Positions 1 through 8,188 of a stretch of 64,000 nt of DNA are shown in pieces (position 1 is the stretch's first letter; each line of letters starts with the position of its first letter). Source of the DNA: Cesiribacter sp. SM1 (lineage in GTDB: Bacteria; Bacteroidota; Bacteroidia; Cytophagales; Cyclobacteriaceae); NCBI RefSeq assembly GCF_020178975.1, contig NZ_JAHXBU010000040.1, forward strand, positions 62,001 to 126,000, read 5' to 3'. The notes beneath the pieces were generated by a model, which was given only the letters and a program-made list of their open reading frames with translations, was not told where the DNA came from and searched no databases. A program made the position numbers and the translations under genes.

Positions 1-356
<356 letters not shown>

Positions 357-412
357 AAAAAACGTAATAATACAATAACATTTAGAGGGCTTTCCCGTAG
401 GGGTAGCATATA

Positions 413-443
413 AAAAAGGCTGATGCTGAAAATCAGCCTTTTT
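413..443 (+). terminator. Intrinsic terminator after guaB
   Basis: A 12-bp perfect stem (413-424 with 432-443) encloses a 7-nt loop. The right arm ends in five T, and the left arm begins with an A run, so it could work in both directions. It lies 57 nt after the guaB stop and only 11 nt before the ATG of the phosphatase gene at 455, which leaves no room for a promoter in between. Confidence 0.85.
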
Positions 444-454
444 GCTGTTGGCAG

Positions 455-2539
455 ATGAACAATTTTTTGAAGCCCGTAACCAGTAGTTTACCCGATATCC
501 GAAGTTTAGGCTCTCACCTGAACTGGATTGTGCTGCTGCTCATTAATTTCGTTATCATTATCAGCTTCAGGAATGATATTATCACCCCTGAGGTACGGGT
601 GTGGGCCCCGCATTTAAGCATTAGCCTGGTACTGATTGCGCTTGTGTTTTATAGCCGCTTACAGATCAAAGCGGTAGACCGGCCCTCTTTTCTTCCGCTG
701 CTCATCAGGCTTTGCTCCCTTACCGGCCTGGGCATACTTGCTATATTATTCCTGGAGTCGCTGGTTTATCTGTTCAGCAGCCACATCAGGCTGTTTTCTA
801 ATCCGCTTGTGGCTACTGCTATCTATACCCTGGAGATACTGGCAGGTGGTGTGGTGTTAAGTACCCTGCTGGTAGGCTTTAAACGATTAATGCTGTTTGA
901 AAAAACCAGGCTTCTGGTGGTTTCCTGGCGTTTGTTTGAATATGGGCTCGTAACCACCACCATTCTTAGCCTCTTTAATATACAGTTCAATACCTTTTTC
1001 TATAACCTTATTTTTATTGCCCTTACCGGGCTGGGAGTGCTGCTCTCAGTAAACCTTAAGTGGGTAGGCTATCTCGATTTCAGGCAAAAGCTGCAGGCGC
1101 TGGGTCTTATGCTGGTGCAGCTGCTCTGCCTGCTTTTCTTTACCTGGTTTCTCTACTTCTATTCATCAGATACGCAGCTGCTCTATTATGCAGAAGATAA
1201 TATGCTGCTGCTGGTGCTTCTCTCTTTTTCGCTTTTTTGCACAGGGCTTTCGGTGCTGGTAATATTCTTTAACCTGCCCACCTCTTCAGTTTTTGAAAAA
1301 AAACTCGAGGATTTGAACGGCATAAAACAACTGCAGCAAAGCCTGCGAAAAAAGCAGAGTGAAGAAGATCTCTACCAGCTGCTGCTGGAGAATGCCCTGA
1401 AAGCTACCGATGCCCAGTATGGCTGGATATGGGTGAAGCACCACCAGGGAGGCGAAAAGATAGTTCAGTCTGTTGAGCTTCCCCGCCTGTCGGTAAACGC
1501 ACTGCTTAGCAATTTTACCAACACCCGTGTAAAAGATGGCCTGATGGCAGGCCGCATACCGGGCCGTCGCCGGGCTTTTCACTTATCGCCGGTGCAGCAC
1601 CCGCTCTACAAATCGGCCCTGGTAATTCCCCTGCGGGCGCAGGATAGCCTAAGTGGCTATCTTACCTTGCTTAAAAATGTACCCAGTGGCTTTAATAAAG
1701 ATGCCATAGGCATAGCCCGCCTATATGCCGAACAAACCTGCCTTTCCATAGAAAATCTTCAGCTGCTCGATGAGGCCATAAGGCTTGAACGTTACCAGGA
1801 AGAGCTTTCCATTGCGCGCAGGGTAAAAGAAAGTTTGCTGCCCCGCGAAATTTGTTGTAACACAGATTGCGGCCTTTTCGTATGTTCAGAATCTGCCGAT
1901 GATGTCGGCGGGGATTACTACGATGCTTACAGGCTGGATAGCAGCCGGGTGGCACTGGTAGTAGCAGATGTATCGGGACACGGAACCTCTGCGGCTTTTA
2001 CCATGTCGCAGTTAAAAGGAGTGTTTCACAGCCTGGTGCCCCAGGGCCTGGGCTGCCGCGATTTTCTGGTGCAGGCAAACAGTGCGCTTAGCCGTGGGCT
2101 GGGGCGTACTACCTTTGTTACACTGGTATATGGGGTGTTGGATTGCACAAGTAAGACCTTTACGTTTGTACGTGCAGGGCATTGCCCGGTGCTTCATTAC
2201 AACAGGGAAAAAAACAGAGTAGAAGCCTACCATGGCAAAGGAATGGGCCTTGGCTTGCTTAGAAATAGCGCTTACCAGGAGCACATAGAGGAACAAACCA
2301 TTTGCTATGGGGAAGGAGACGCGCTCTTGTTATACACCGATGGAATAATAGAATGCCGCAATGGAGCGGGAGAGGAGTATGGACAGGAGCGGCTAACCGC
2401 CAGTTTTGAGAAGTATGCAGGGCAAAAGGGCAGCAGTGCAGAGGTAGTTTGCACGCTGCTTATGGAAGAGTTGCATGCCTATGCCGGAACAAAAGAATTA
2501 CAGGATGACTTTACAACTTTGGTGCTTAAATTCAGTTAA
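455..2539 (+). CDS. Membrane-bound RsbU/SpoIIE-type PP2C serine phosphatase
   Basis: This 694-residue protein has about eight hydrophobic segments in residues 20-275, then a charged helical linker (about 280-310), a GAF-like region (about 310-440) and a C-terminal SpoIIE/PP2C phosphatase domain (about 465-694). The metal-binding motifs of the phosphatase are visible: DDVGGDYYD near residue 481, ADVSGHGTSAA near 505, RAGHCPVL near 573 and YTDGIIE near 626. In the RsbU/SpoIIE family such domains dephosphorylate a STAS-domain antagonist. The two next genes encode exactly a STAS antagonist and an RsbW-type kinase, so the substrate is very probably the product of 2729-3076. The multi-helix N-terminus suggests that the signal is sensed in or at the inner membrane; this is inferred. 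The ATG at 455 sits directly behind the guaB terminator. Confidence 0.92.
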   Translation: MNNFLKPVTSSLPDIRSLGSHLNWIVLLLINFVIIISFRNDIITPEVRVWAPHLSISLVLIALVFYSRLQIKAVDRPSFLPLLIRLCSLTGLGILAILFLESLVYLFSSHIRLFSNPLVATAIYTLEILAGGVVLSTLLVGFKRLMLFEKTRLLVVSWRLFEYGLVTTTILSLFNIQFNTFFYNLIFIALTGLGVLLSVNLKWVGYLDFRQKLQALGLMLVQLLCLLFFTWFLYFYSSDTQLLYYAEDNMLLLVLLSFSLFCTGLSVLVIFFNLPTSSVFEKKLEDLNGIKQLQQSLRKKQSEEDLYQLLLENALKATDAQYGWIWVKHHQGGEKIVQSVELPRLSVNALLSNFTNTRVKDGLMAGRIPGRRRAFHLSPVQHPLYKSALVIPLRAQDSLSGYLTLLKNVPSGFNKDAIGIARLYAEQTCLSIENLQLLDEAIRLERYQEELSIARRVKESLLPREICCNTDCGLFVCSESADDVGGDYYDAYRLDSSRVALVVADVSGHGTSAAFTMSQLKGVFHSLVPQGLGCRDFLVQANSALSRGLGRTTFVTLVYGVLDCTSKTFTFVRAGHCPVLHYNREKNRVEAYHGKGMGLGLLRNSAYQEHIEEQTICYGEGDALLLYTDGIIECRNGAGEEYGQERLTASFEKYAGQKGSSAEVVCTLLMEELHAYAGTKELQDDFTTLVLKFS

Positions 2540-2728
2540 TAACGCTATTGATTCACTATCACTGCATTAGATAAGCCCAAAAGTGAGAAAAGTATAATCA
2601 GACAGCGGTTCTTCTGATGAAGTATCAAAAGCAAACACTTTTTCAGAAGAAAATGTTATACTTACGGTTGTAACTTTAATATTTATTTAACAAGTCGTAA
2701 CATCAGAGCCCTTAAAGCGTATTGTAGG

Positions 2729-3076
2729 ATGATAAACATCACAAAAGAATCAGAGGAAAACGTACACATCATAAAAGTTGAGGGTGATGTAGATGCTGCT
2801 TCTTCCATTTATCTGGATAAAGCCATTGGCGATGCATTAACCCGGGGGCAGAAAAAGATTTTGATTGACTGCACCGAACTTGAATATATCTCCTCTGCCG
2901 GACTTGGTGTGTTTATGTCCTACATTCAAGATTTTGAGAATAGTGACTCCCAGTTTGTGTTGTTTGGCCTAAGCGAGCGTGTCGCTGGTGTTTTTGAGAT
3001 TCTTGGCCTCGATCAATTATTGACCATAGTCAAAACGAGAGAGGAGGCCCTAATGCGAGTGAGCGATGAAGTATAG
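2729..3076 (+). CDS. STAS-domain anti-sigma-factor antagonist (RsbV/SpoIIAA-like)
   Basis: This 115-residue protein is a single STAS domain. The signature DCTELEYISSAGLGVF (residues 47-62) contains the phosphorylation site; Ser56 occupies the place of SpoIIAA Ser58. The usual Asp just before that serine is Ser55 here, so the site reads SSAG and not DSSG. In the family, the unphosphorylated form binds the partner kinase and frees its target, and the RsbU-type phosphatase reverses phosphorylation. A 189-bp gap separates it from the phosphatase gene, and it overlaps the kinase gene by 11 bp, so both regulatory partners are probably translated together. No sigma factor gene is linked. Confidence 0.93.
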   Translation: MINITKESEENVHIIKVEGDVDAASSIYLDKAIGDALTRGQKKILIDCTELEYISSAGLGVFMSYIQDFENSDSQFVLFGLSERVAGVFEILGLDQLLTIVKTREEALMRVSDEV

Positions 3077-3497
3077 TATAAAAGTTCCATGTTGTAAATC
3101 GAAACTGAAGACCATCCGGTCTTTTGTTGATGAGACCCTGGGACAATATGTTTTATCTGATGTTGATTTAAATATGCTGGTGTTGGCAGTAGACGAAGTC
3201 TGCGCTAACCTGATTGTACATGCCGACATGGACGATAAAATGTCTGACGAATGCATTGTGCTCAATATATTAGTAAGAAAAAATACTATTGTTTTTGAAG
3301 TAATTGACCAGAAAGACCACGGCTTTGATTTCAGCAATTACCGCGAGCCCAGGCTGGAAGATCTGGTGAAAACCCGTCGTAAAGGTGGTTTGGGCCTAAT
3401 GCTGGTTCGCCGGATTATGGATGATGTTGAGTTCAAAACCAAGGATCATACAAATGTATGTCGCATGGTAAAGAAAATGCAAGTGCCGGTAGCCTGA
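3066..3497 (+). CDS. RsbW-like serine kinase / anti-sigma factor (HATPase_c_2)
   Basis: This 143-residue protein has the GHKL ATP-binding fold of RsbW/SpoIIAB kinases. The N box is AVDEVCANLIVHA (about residues 41-53), the G1 region is VIDQKDHGFDF (about 78-88), and the G2 loop is RKGGLGLMLVRRIMD (about 105-119). The G1 box is less canonical than DxGxGF, but the spacing and the G2 loop are good. Such kinases phosphorylate the STAS partner and hold an output protein inactive. The ATG at 3066 lies within the end of the STAS gene, indicating translational coupling. What it sequesters is unknown: neither a sigma factor nor another effector is encoded nearby. Confidence 0.9.
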   Translation: MKYSIKVPCCKSKLKTIRSFVDETLGQYVLSDVDLNMLVLAVDEVCANLIVHADMDDKMSDECIVLNILVRKNTIVFEVIDQKDHGFDFSNYREPRLEDLVKTRRKGGLGLMLVRRIMDDVEFKTKDHTNVCRMVKKMQVPVA

Positions 3498-3546
3498 GCT
3501 ATTCTGCCAATGCAGTACTATCATTTTTAGCACTTAAAGCTTATTT

Positions 3547-3566
3547 GCCCGTTTACGGGCTTTTTT
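3547..3566 (+). terminator. Intrinsic terminator after the RsbW-like gene
   Basis: A short GC-rich stem GCCCG/CGGGC (3547-3551 with 3556-3560), with a TTTA loop, is followed by six T. It closes the partner-switching transcript about 50 nt after the kinase stop. Confidence 0.75.
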
Positions 3567-3604
3567 CATTTATAGTGCTATATGGTTGTGACGCATTTTT
3601 TCGT

Positions 3605-3612
3605 TAAACTTG
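3605..3612 (+). promoter_or_regulatory. Possible -7 element for the chaperone operon
   Basis: TAAACTTG differs at one position from the Bacteroidota -7 consensus TAnnTTTG. A TTG lies 16 nt upstream, somewhat closer than the usual spacing of about 19. Transcription starting just downstream would support the ATG at 3648 and exclude the in-frame ATG at 3582. This is a weak call by eye. Confidence 0.3.
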
Positions 3613-3647
3613 CGGTTGATTTTGAGCGTGATAGGCTGCTGAACTAC

Positions 3648-5894
3648 ATGAAGAATATTTATCTGCCGGCCCTTTGTGGTTTGCTGCTGTTTGCATGCAA
3701 GTCACAGCAAAACAATAGTGCAGGCAACACCCCTTCCCAAACTACAATTTTCTCCATAGCCGGCGATCCGGTGAGCGAACAGGAGTTTTTGTATGTATAT
3801 CGCAAAAACAGCGTTGGCCGCGATACTGCAACAGTTGCCGCCGATGCCGATCTGCGCGAATACCTCGACCTTTACATTAACTTTAAGCTGAAAGTGCGGG
3901 AGGCCCGTGAAATGGGACTGCACCAGCAGGAGTCATTTCAGGAAGAGCTCTCTACTTATAAAGAGCAGCTGGCCCGCCCATATCTTACCGAAAGCAGCGT
4001 TACCGAACAGCTGGTGCAGGAAGCCTACGACCGCATGGGCACCGAAGTGAATGCTTCGCACATATTGCTTGCTTTGCCAGAGGGAGCCTCACCCTCAGAT
4101 ACCCTGGCAGCCTGGCAAAAAGCACAGGAAATAAGGCAGAAAGCACAGGCCGGTGCCGATTTTGGCGATCTGGCCCGCCGCTTTTCAGACGATCCCTCAG
4201 CACAAAGCAACAGGGGTAACCTGGGCTATTTTACAGCCCTGCAAATGGTTTACCCTTTCGAGAACGCAGCTTATAATACTGCGGTTGGTGCTGTTTCGGC
4301 ACCGGTACGTACCCGTTTCGGCTACCATGTGATAAAGGTGCACGATAAGCGGCCTTCGCAGGGAAAAGCCAAAGTTGCCCACCTAATGATCCGTACCCAC
4401 TCCGATATGTCTGAAGAAGAGCTTGCTGCAGCAAAGGCACGTGTTGATGCTATTTACCAGCAGCTGGTCCAGGGCGAGTCGTGGGATGCCCTGGTGCGGC
4501 AATTCTCCGAAGATAAGGCAACAGCCTCCAAAGGCGGCGAACTGCCCCCCTTTGGTACCGGGCAGATGATACCGGAGTTTGAAAAGTCGGCCTTTGCTCT
4601 TAAAGATAAGGGAAGCATATCAGAACCTGTAAAAACACCTTACGGCTGGCATATCATTAAATTACTGGACCGGGAGTCGCTGGCTCCGTTTGAGGAACTG
4701 CAGGGAGAGCTGGAGGCCCGCGTAAGCCGCGACAGCCGCTCACAGCTGCAGGAAGAGGCCCTGATTGCACGCCTGAAAAAAGAGAACAGCTTTACAGAAA
4801 ACAAGTCTGTAGTTCAAAACCTCTATCAGAAGGCAGATTCCAGCCTTACTGCCGGCCGCTGGAGCTACAAACCAGCTGCATTGGCCAGCCAAACCCTTTT
4901 TTCTATAGGAGATAGTACTTATACCGTAAGTAGATTTGTCGCGTGGGTAAATGATCTGTCTTACCCGCCCCAGGCAGTAGCGCCGCAAAGCCTGCTGGAG
5001 CGCCTCTACAAAGATTGGCAAAAAGAACAGCTCATTGATTACGAAGAAGCACACCTGGACGAAAAGTATGAAGACTACCGCATGCTGGTGCAGGAATATC
5101 ATGATGGCATACTGCTCTTTCAGCTGATGGAAGAAAATGTTTGGGCAAAAGCCATAGAGGATACCACAGGCCTGCAACAGTTCTTTCAGCAAAACCAGGA
5201 TAAATACCAGTGGCAGGAGCGGGTGGATGGCCTGGTACTGAATGCCGCAAATGATGATGTACTGAAAAGAGCAGAGGCAATGCTCGATCAGGCGCCCTAC
5301 CCGGTATCAAACAGGGCACTGCCCGAACCTGTGGCAGAAAAAGGAAAGCTTAGCTCAAAAAGCCAGCAGGAGCTGGGGCAAATGTTAGCAGCCATGCAGT
5401 ACAGGCCGGAGTACAAACTGCAAATTGAGGCTCCGCAGGCAACCGGAGCGCTGTTTAGCGAGCAGCTGCAGCAGGCAGGCCTGGCAAAAGAGCGTTACGA
5501 AGTTAAAAAGATAGGCGCAAAACAACCAGTTATGCTACGGCTGGTAAGCGAGTCGCCATCGGCGCTGGAGCAAATATTCAGTACCCAAAATCCCCTTAGC
5601 CTGCAGGTAATAGAGGGGCCTTTTGAGCGTGCCGATCATCCGGTTGTGGATGTAGTGAAATGGGAGAAGGGGCGTTACAGGTTAACGCAGGATGGGCGGC
5701 AATACCTGGTGGTGGTAAACGAAGTGCTGCCGGCAGGACCTAAGAAGCTTGATGATGTACGCGGGCAGGTTGTTTCTGATTATCAGACCTACCTGGAGCA
5801 ACAATGGGTGGCACGCCTGCGCGATAAGTACGAAGTGCGCGTTAATAAAAAGGAGCTACAAAAACTGTTGGATCAAGTTGGGGAGAGTAGATAA
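3648..5894 (+). CDS. Lipoprotein peptidyl-prolyl isomerase/chaperone with two PpiC domains
   Basis: The start is placed at 3648 because it gives a lipoprotein signal (MKNIYLPALCGLLLFAC, lipobox LFAC); an in-frame ATG at 3582 would add an implausible leader. The 748-residue protein has a SurA-like N-terminal helical region, then two parvulin/PpiC domains: about residues 130-235 (ASHILLALP...GYHVIKV) and 240-345 (VAHLMIRTH...YGWHIIKL). A long C-terminal part of about 400 residues follows, without a domain I recognise. It should be anchored in the outer or inner membrane, facing the periplasm, and help fold outer-membrane proteins. It is the first of three linked SurA-type genes; its stop overlaps the next gene. 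Confidence 0.9.
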   Translation: MKNIYLPALCGLLLFACKSQQNNSAGNTPSQTTIFSIAGDPVSEQEFLYVYRKNSVGRDTATVAADADLREYLDLYINFKLKVREAREMGLHQQESFQEELSTYKEQLARPYLTESSVTEQLVQEAYDRMGTEVNASHILLALPEGASPSDTLAAWQKAQEIRQKAQAGADFGDLARRFSDDPSAQSNRGNLGYFTALQMVYPFENAAYNTAVGAVSAPVRTRFGYHVIKVHDKRPSQGKAKVAHLMIRTHSDMSEEELAAAKARVDAIYQQLVQGESWDALVRQFSEDKATASKGGELPPFGTGQMIPEFEKSAFALKDKGSISEPVKTPYGWHIIKLLDRESLAPFEELQGELEARVSRDSRSQLQEEALIARLKKENSFTENKSVVQNLYQKADSSLTAGRWSYKPAALASQTLFSIGDSTYTVSRFVAWVNDLSYPPQAVAPQSLLERLYKDWQKEQLIDYEEAHLDEKYEDYRMLVQEYHDGILLFQLMEENVWAKAIEDTTGLQQFFQQNQDKYQWQERVDGLVLNAANDDVLKRAEAMLDQAPYPVSNRALPEPVAEKGKLSSKSQQELGQMLAAMQYRPEYKLQIEAPQATGALFSEQLQQAGLAKERYEVKKIGAKQPVMLRLVSESPSALEQIFSTQNPLSLQVIEGPFERADHPVVDVVKWEKGRYRLTQDGRQYLVVVNEVLPAGPKKLDDVRGQVVSDYQTYLEQQWVARLRDKYEVRVNKKELQKLLDQVGESR

Positions 5895-6753
5895 GTACCT
5901 GGTTATTGTGTTAGTGCTGTTTTTGGCAGGTTGCGATTTTTTTCGCCCCAAGACAGACAGCGCTGCCGATGGTGAAAAGGTTGTGGCACGGGTGCACGAC
6001 CAGTACCTTTATTTAAATGACCTGGCGGAGCTGCTGCCCCAGGGCATTAATGCCGATGATAGCAGCCGCATGGCAGACCGTTATATACGCAGCTGGGTAC
6101 GCAAGCAATTGCTTATCTCCGAAGCAGCCCGTAAAATAGAACTAGACCAGCAGGAGCTGGAGCGAAAGGTGCAGGATTACCGCTACTCACTCATGATCTA
6201 TGAGTATGAAAAGCAGTATGTAGGCAAGCACCTGGATCGCAGCGTTTCCGAAGAGGAAGTGCAGCAGTATTACGAAAACAACAAAGATAACTTTCAGCTG
6301 AAGCAGAACATCATTCGTGGTTTGTTTGTGAAAGTGCCTTTAAATGCTCCCAAGCTCAGTAACTTACGTGAGTTTATGCCCCTGAACAAGGCTGGCGACA
6401 GGGAAAAGGTAAAATCTTATGCCTATCGCTTTGCAACGGATTATATGCTCGACGACGGGGTGTGGGTAAATTTTGATGAGCTTATCATGAATACGCCTTT
6501 GGCCGGAATTCCTAACAAGGTACAATGGTTAAAGAATAATAAGTATGCAGAAACGGCTGACGAGGAGTACGTTTACTTCCTGAAAATTCAGGATTATAAA
6601 ATAACCGACGAAATTTCTCCGTTAGAGTTTGTTCGGGACCAGATAGAAACTATTATTGTCAGCAGGCGAAAAACCGAGCTGGCTTCCAGACTGGAAGAAG
6701 AGATATATGAAAATGCACGTAAGAACAATGCTTTTGAGGTATATGAAAAATAG
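5878..6753 (+). CDS. SurA-like periplasmic lipoprotein without a clear PpiC domain
   Basis: No ATG is available in frame near the signal sequence; the best start is TTG at 5878, giving a lipoprotein signal ending VLFLAGC and a 291-residue product that overlaps the previous stop by 17 bp. The N-terminal half resembles the SurA N-terminal chaperone domain (ARVHDQYLYLNDLAELL, then helices with SWVRKQLLISEAA and EEVQQYYENNKDNF). The later part has no HIL...GYHI signature, so isomerase activity is doubtful; a chaperone-only role is inferred. It lies between two bona fide PpiC genes and overlaps both neighbours, so it probably works with them on envelope proteins. The start codon is uncertain. Confidence 0.78.
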   Translation: MGRVDKYLVIVLVLFLAGCDFFRPKTDSAADGEKVVARVHDQYLYLNDLAELLPQGINADDSSRMADRYIRSWVRKQLLISEAARKIELDQQELERKVQDYRYSLMIYEYEKQYVGKHLDRSVSEEEVQQYYENNKDNFQLKQNIIRGLFVKVPLNAPKLSNLREFMPLNKAGDREKVKSYAYRFATDYMLDDGVWVNFDELIMNTPLAGIPNKVQWLKNNKYAETADEEYVYFLKIQDYKITDEISPLEFVRDQIETIIVSRRKTELASRLEEEIYENARKNNAFEVYEK

Positions 6754-8092
6754 CTGTAAAGCACTGCTCCTGGCTGTTTTTGGCCTGAGCTCCCTGGCTG
6801 CCAGTGCGCAGTCTGCAGCATCGCAGCCAAACAGGCAGGTAGTAGATAAAATTGTGGCTAAAGTAGATAACTACATTGCCCTTAGGTCTGAGCTTGACCT
6901 TACTTACCTTGATCTGCAGTCACGCGAACAGTTTGGTTCGGTAAATAAGTGTGATGTACTGCGCAACCTGGTGCAAAACAAGCTGATGCTTGCCAAAGCA
7001 GAAATTGACTCTATTACTGTAACCGATGCAGAGGTTAACCGCGAGCTGGAGCGCCGTATGCAGTACATGGTGCAGCAACTAGGGGGCGAAGAAGAAATAG
7101 AACAATACTATAATAAGCCTCTAAGCCAGTTTAAAGCAGAGCTGCGCGGCCGTATGAAGGAGCAGCTGCTGGTACAGCGTATGCAGGAGCATATTACGCA
7201 GGATGTAACCGTTACTCCAGCAGAGGTGCGCAGGTTCTTTAGTAAGATTCCGGCAGATAGCTTACCTTATTTTTCAACCGAGGTTACCGTAGGCCACATT
7301 GTTAAGCTGCCGGTTATCAGCAAAGAACAGAAGGCTAAAGTACGTGAGCAGCTGGAGGGTATTCGCCAGCGCATTCTCTCTAACGAGGTAACTTTTGCAG
7401 AAATGGCCAGAGAGTTTTCTGAAGACCCGGGTTCTGCAGCCAACGGCGGCGAACTTGGCTTCTGGAAAAGGGGTGAGCTTGCGCCACAGTTTGAGGCTAC
7501 TGCCCTGCGCATGAAGCCGGGCGAAATTTCGGCGCCTGTAGAAACAGAATTTGGTTTCCACATTATTCAGTTAATTGAGCGCAGAGGTAATACCTATAAC
7601 AGCCGCCATATTCTGATGAAGCCAAATTCCAGCGAAGCAGATATCCGGATGGCCGAGCAGTACCTGGACAGCCTTCGTACTGTTATTGAAAGCGGAAAGA
7701 TTAGCTTCTCCAAAGCTGCCAAAGAGTATTCAGAAGATAAAGTAACACAATCCAGCGGAGGATATTTTGTGGATGCTGATGGCTCGCAAAGAACTTCTGT
7801 AGAAGACATCGACCCATCTCTTTATTTTGTGATTGATACCATGCAGGTAGGGAACATTACCAAGCCTATTCCGTACCGTACTGCAGATGGCAAATCAGCC
7901 GTTAGGATCGTCTATTATAAGTCTAAGGTAGGACCGCATGAGGCAAACCTGAAAGATGATTATCAGAAGATACAGGCAGCAGCCCTGAACGAGAAGAAAA
8001 ACAGGATTGTTGCGCGCTGGTTTAATGAAGCAGTAGGAGAGGTATTTATTGATATTGATCCTGAATACGATTATTGTAACATCGCTAACTAA
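6743..8092 (+). CDS. Periplasmic SurA-type peptidyl-prolyl isomerase
   Basis: The ATG at 6743 gives a cleavable signal peptide (MKNSCKALLLAVFGLSSLAASAQS) and overlaps the preceding gene by 11 bp; an ATG at 6728 would only add five residues. The 449-residue product has the SurA layout: an N-terminal chaperone domain opening with VDKIVAKVDNYIALRSELDL, then two PpiC domains at about 182-280 (VGHIVKLP...FGFHIIQLIE, with the GGELGFW signature) and about 285-385 (SRHILMKP), and a C-terminal segment. SurA escorts unfolded barrel proteins across the periplasm to BamA. It ends the three-gene chaperone set. Confidence 0.92.
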   Translation: MKNSCKALLLAVFGLSSLAASAQSAASQPNRQVVDKIVAKVDNYIALRSELDLTYLDLQSREQFGSVNKCDVLRNLVQNKLMLAKAEIDSITVTDAEVNRELERRMQYMVQQLGGEEEIEQYYNKPLSQFKAELRGRMKEQLLVQRMQEHITQDVTVTPAEVRRFFSKIPADSLPYFSTEVTVGHIVKLPVISKEQKAKVREQLEGIRQRILSNEVTFAEMAREFSEDPGSAANGGELGFWKRGELAPQFEATALRMKPGEISAPVETEFGFHIIQLIERRGNTYNSRHILMKPNSSEADIRMAEQYLDSLRTVIESGKISFSKAAKEYSEDKVTQSSGGYFVDADGSQRTSVEDIDPSLYFVIDTMQVGNITKPIPYRTADGKSAVRIVYYKSKVGPHEANLKDDYQKIQAAALNEKKNRIVARWFNEAVGEVFIDIDPEYDYCNIAN

Positions 8093-8105
8093 TATTGGAT
8101 ATAGC

Positions 8106-8184
8106 GTATTGGGTATTAAAACTCTTTCTTCATTGAAAGTCTTTACTTTAGTACCCAGTACTCAATACCCAATACCCAATACTC
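8106..8184. repeat. Heptamer tandem array with an inverted copy upstream of the MoxR gene
   Basis: Positions 8150-8184 consist of five consecutive 7-bp units that fit A(G/A)TAC(C/T)C: AGTACCC, AGTACTC, AATACCC, AATACCC, AATACTC. The segment 8106-8117 (GTATTGGGTATT) is the exact reverse complement of AATACCCAATAC, which occurs twice (8164-8175 and 8171-8182). The intergenic RNA could thus fold into a long hairpin with a loop of roughly 50 nt, ending 4 nt before the MoxR ATG. A related array is found at 12981-13008. The function is unknown. Confidence 0.8.
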
Positions 8185-8188
8185 ACAC

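Noticed and set aside
3582-3647. Upstream ATG for the first chaperone gene
   Set aside because: It would put 22 residues before a good lipoprotein signal peptide and overlaps the probable promoter.
8150-8184. CRISPR-like array
   Set aside because: The units are 7 bp with no spacers and there are no cas genes, so it is a simple tandem repeat.
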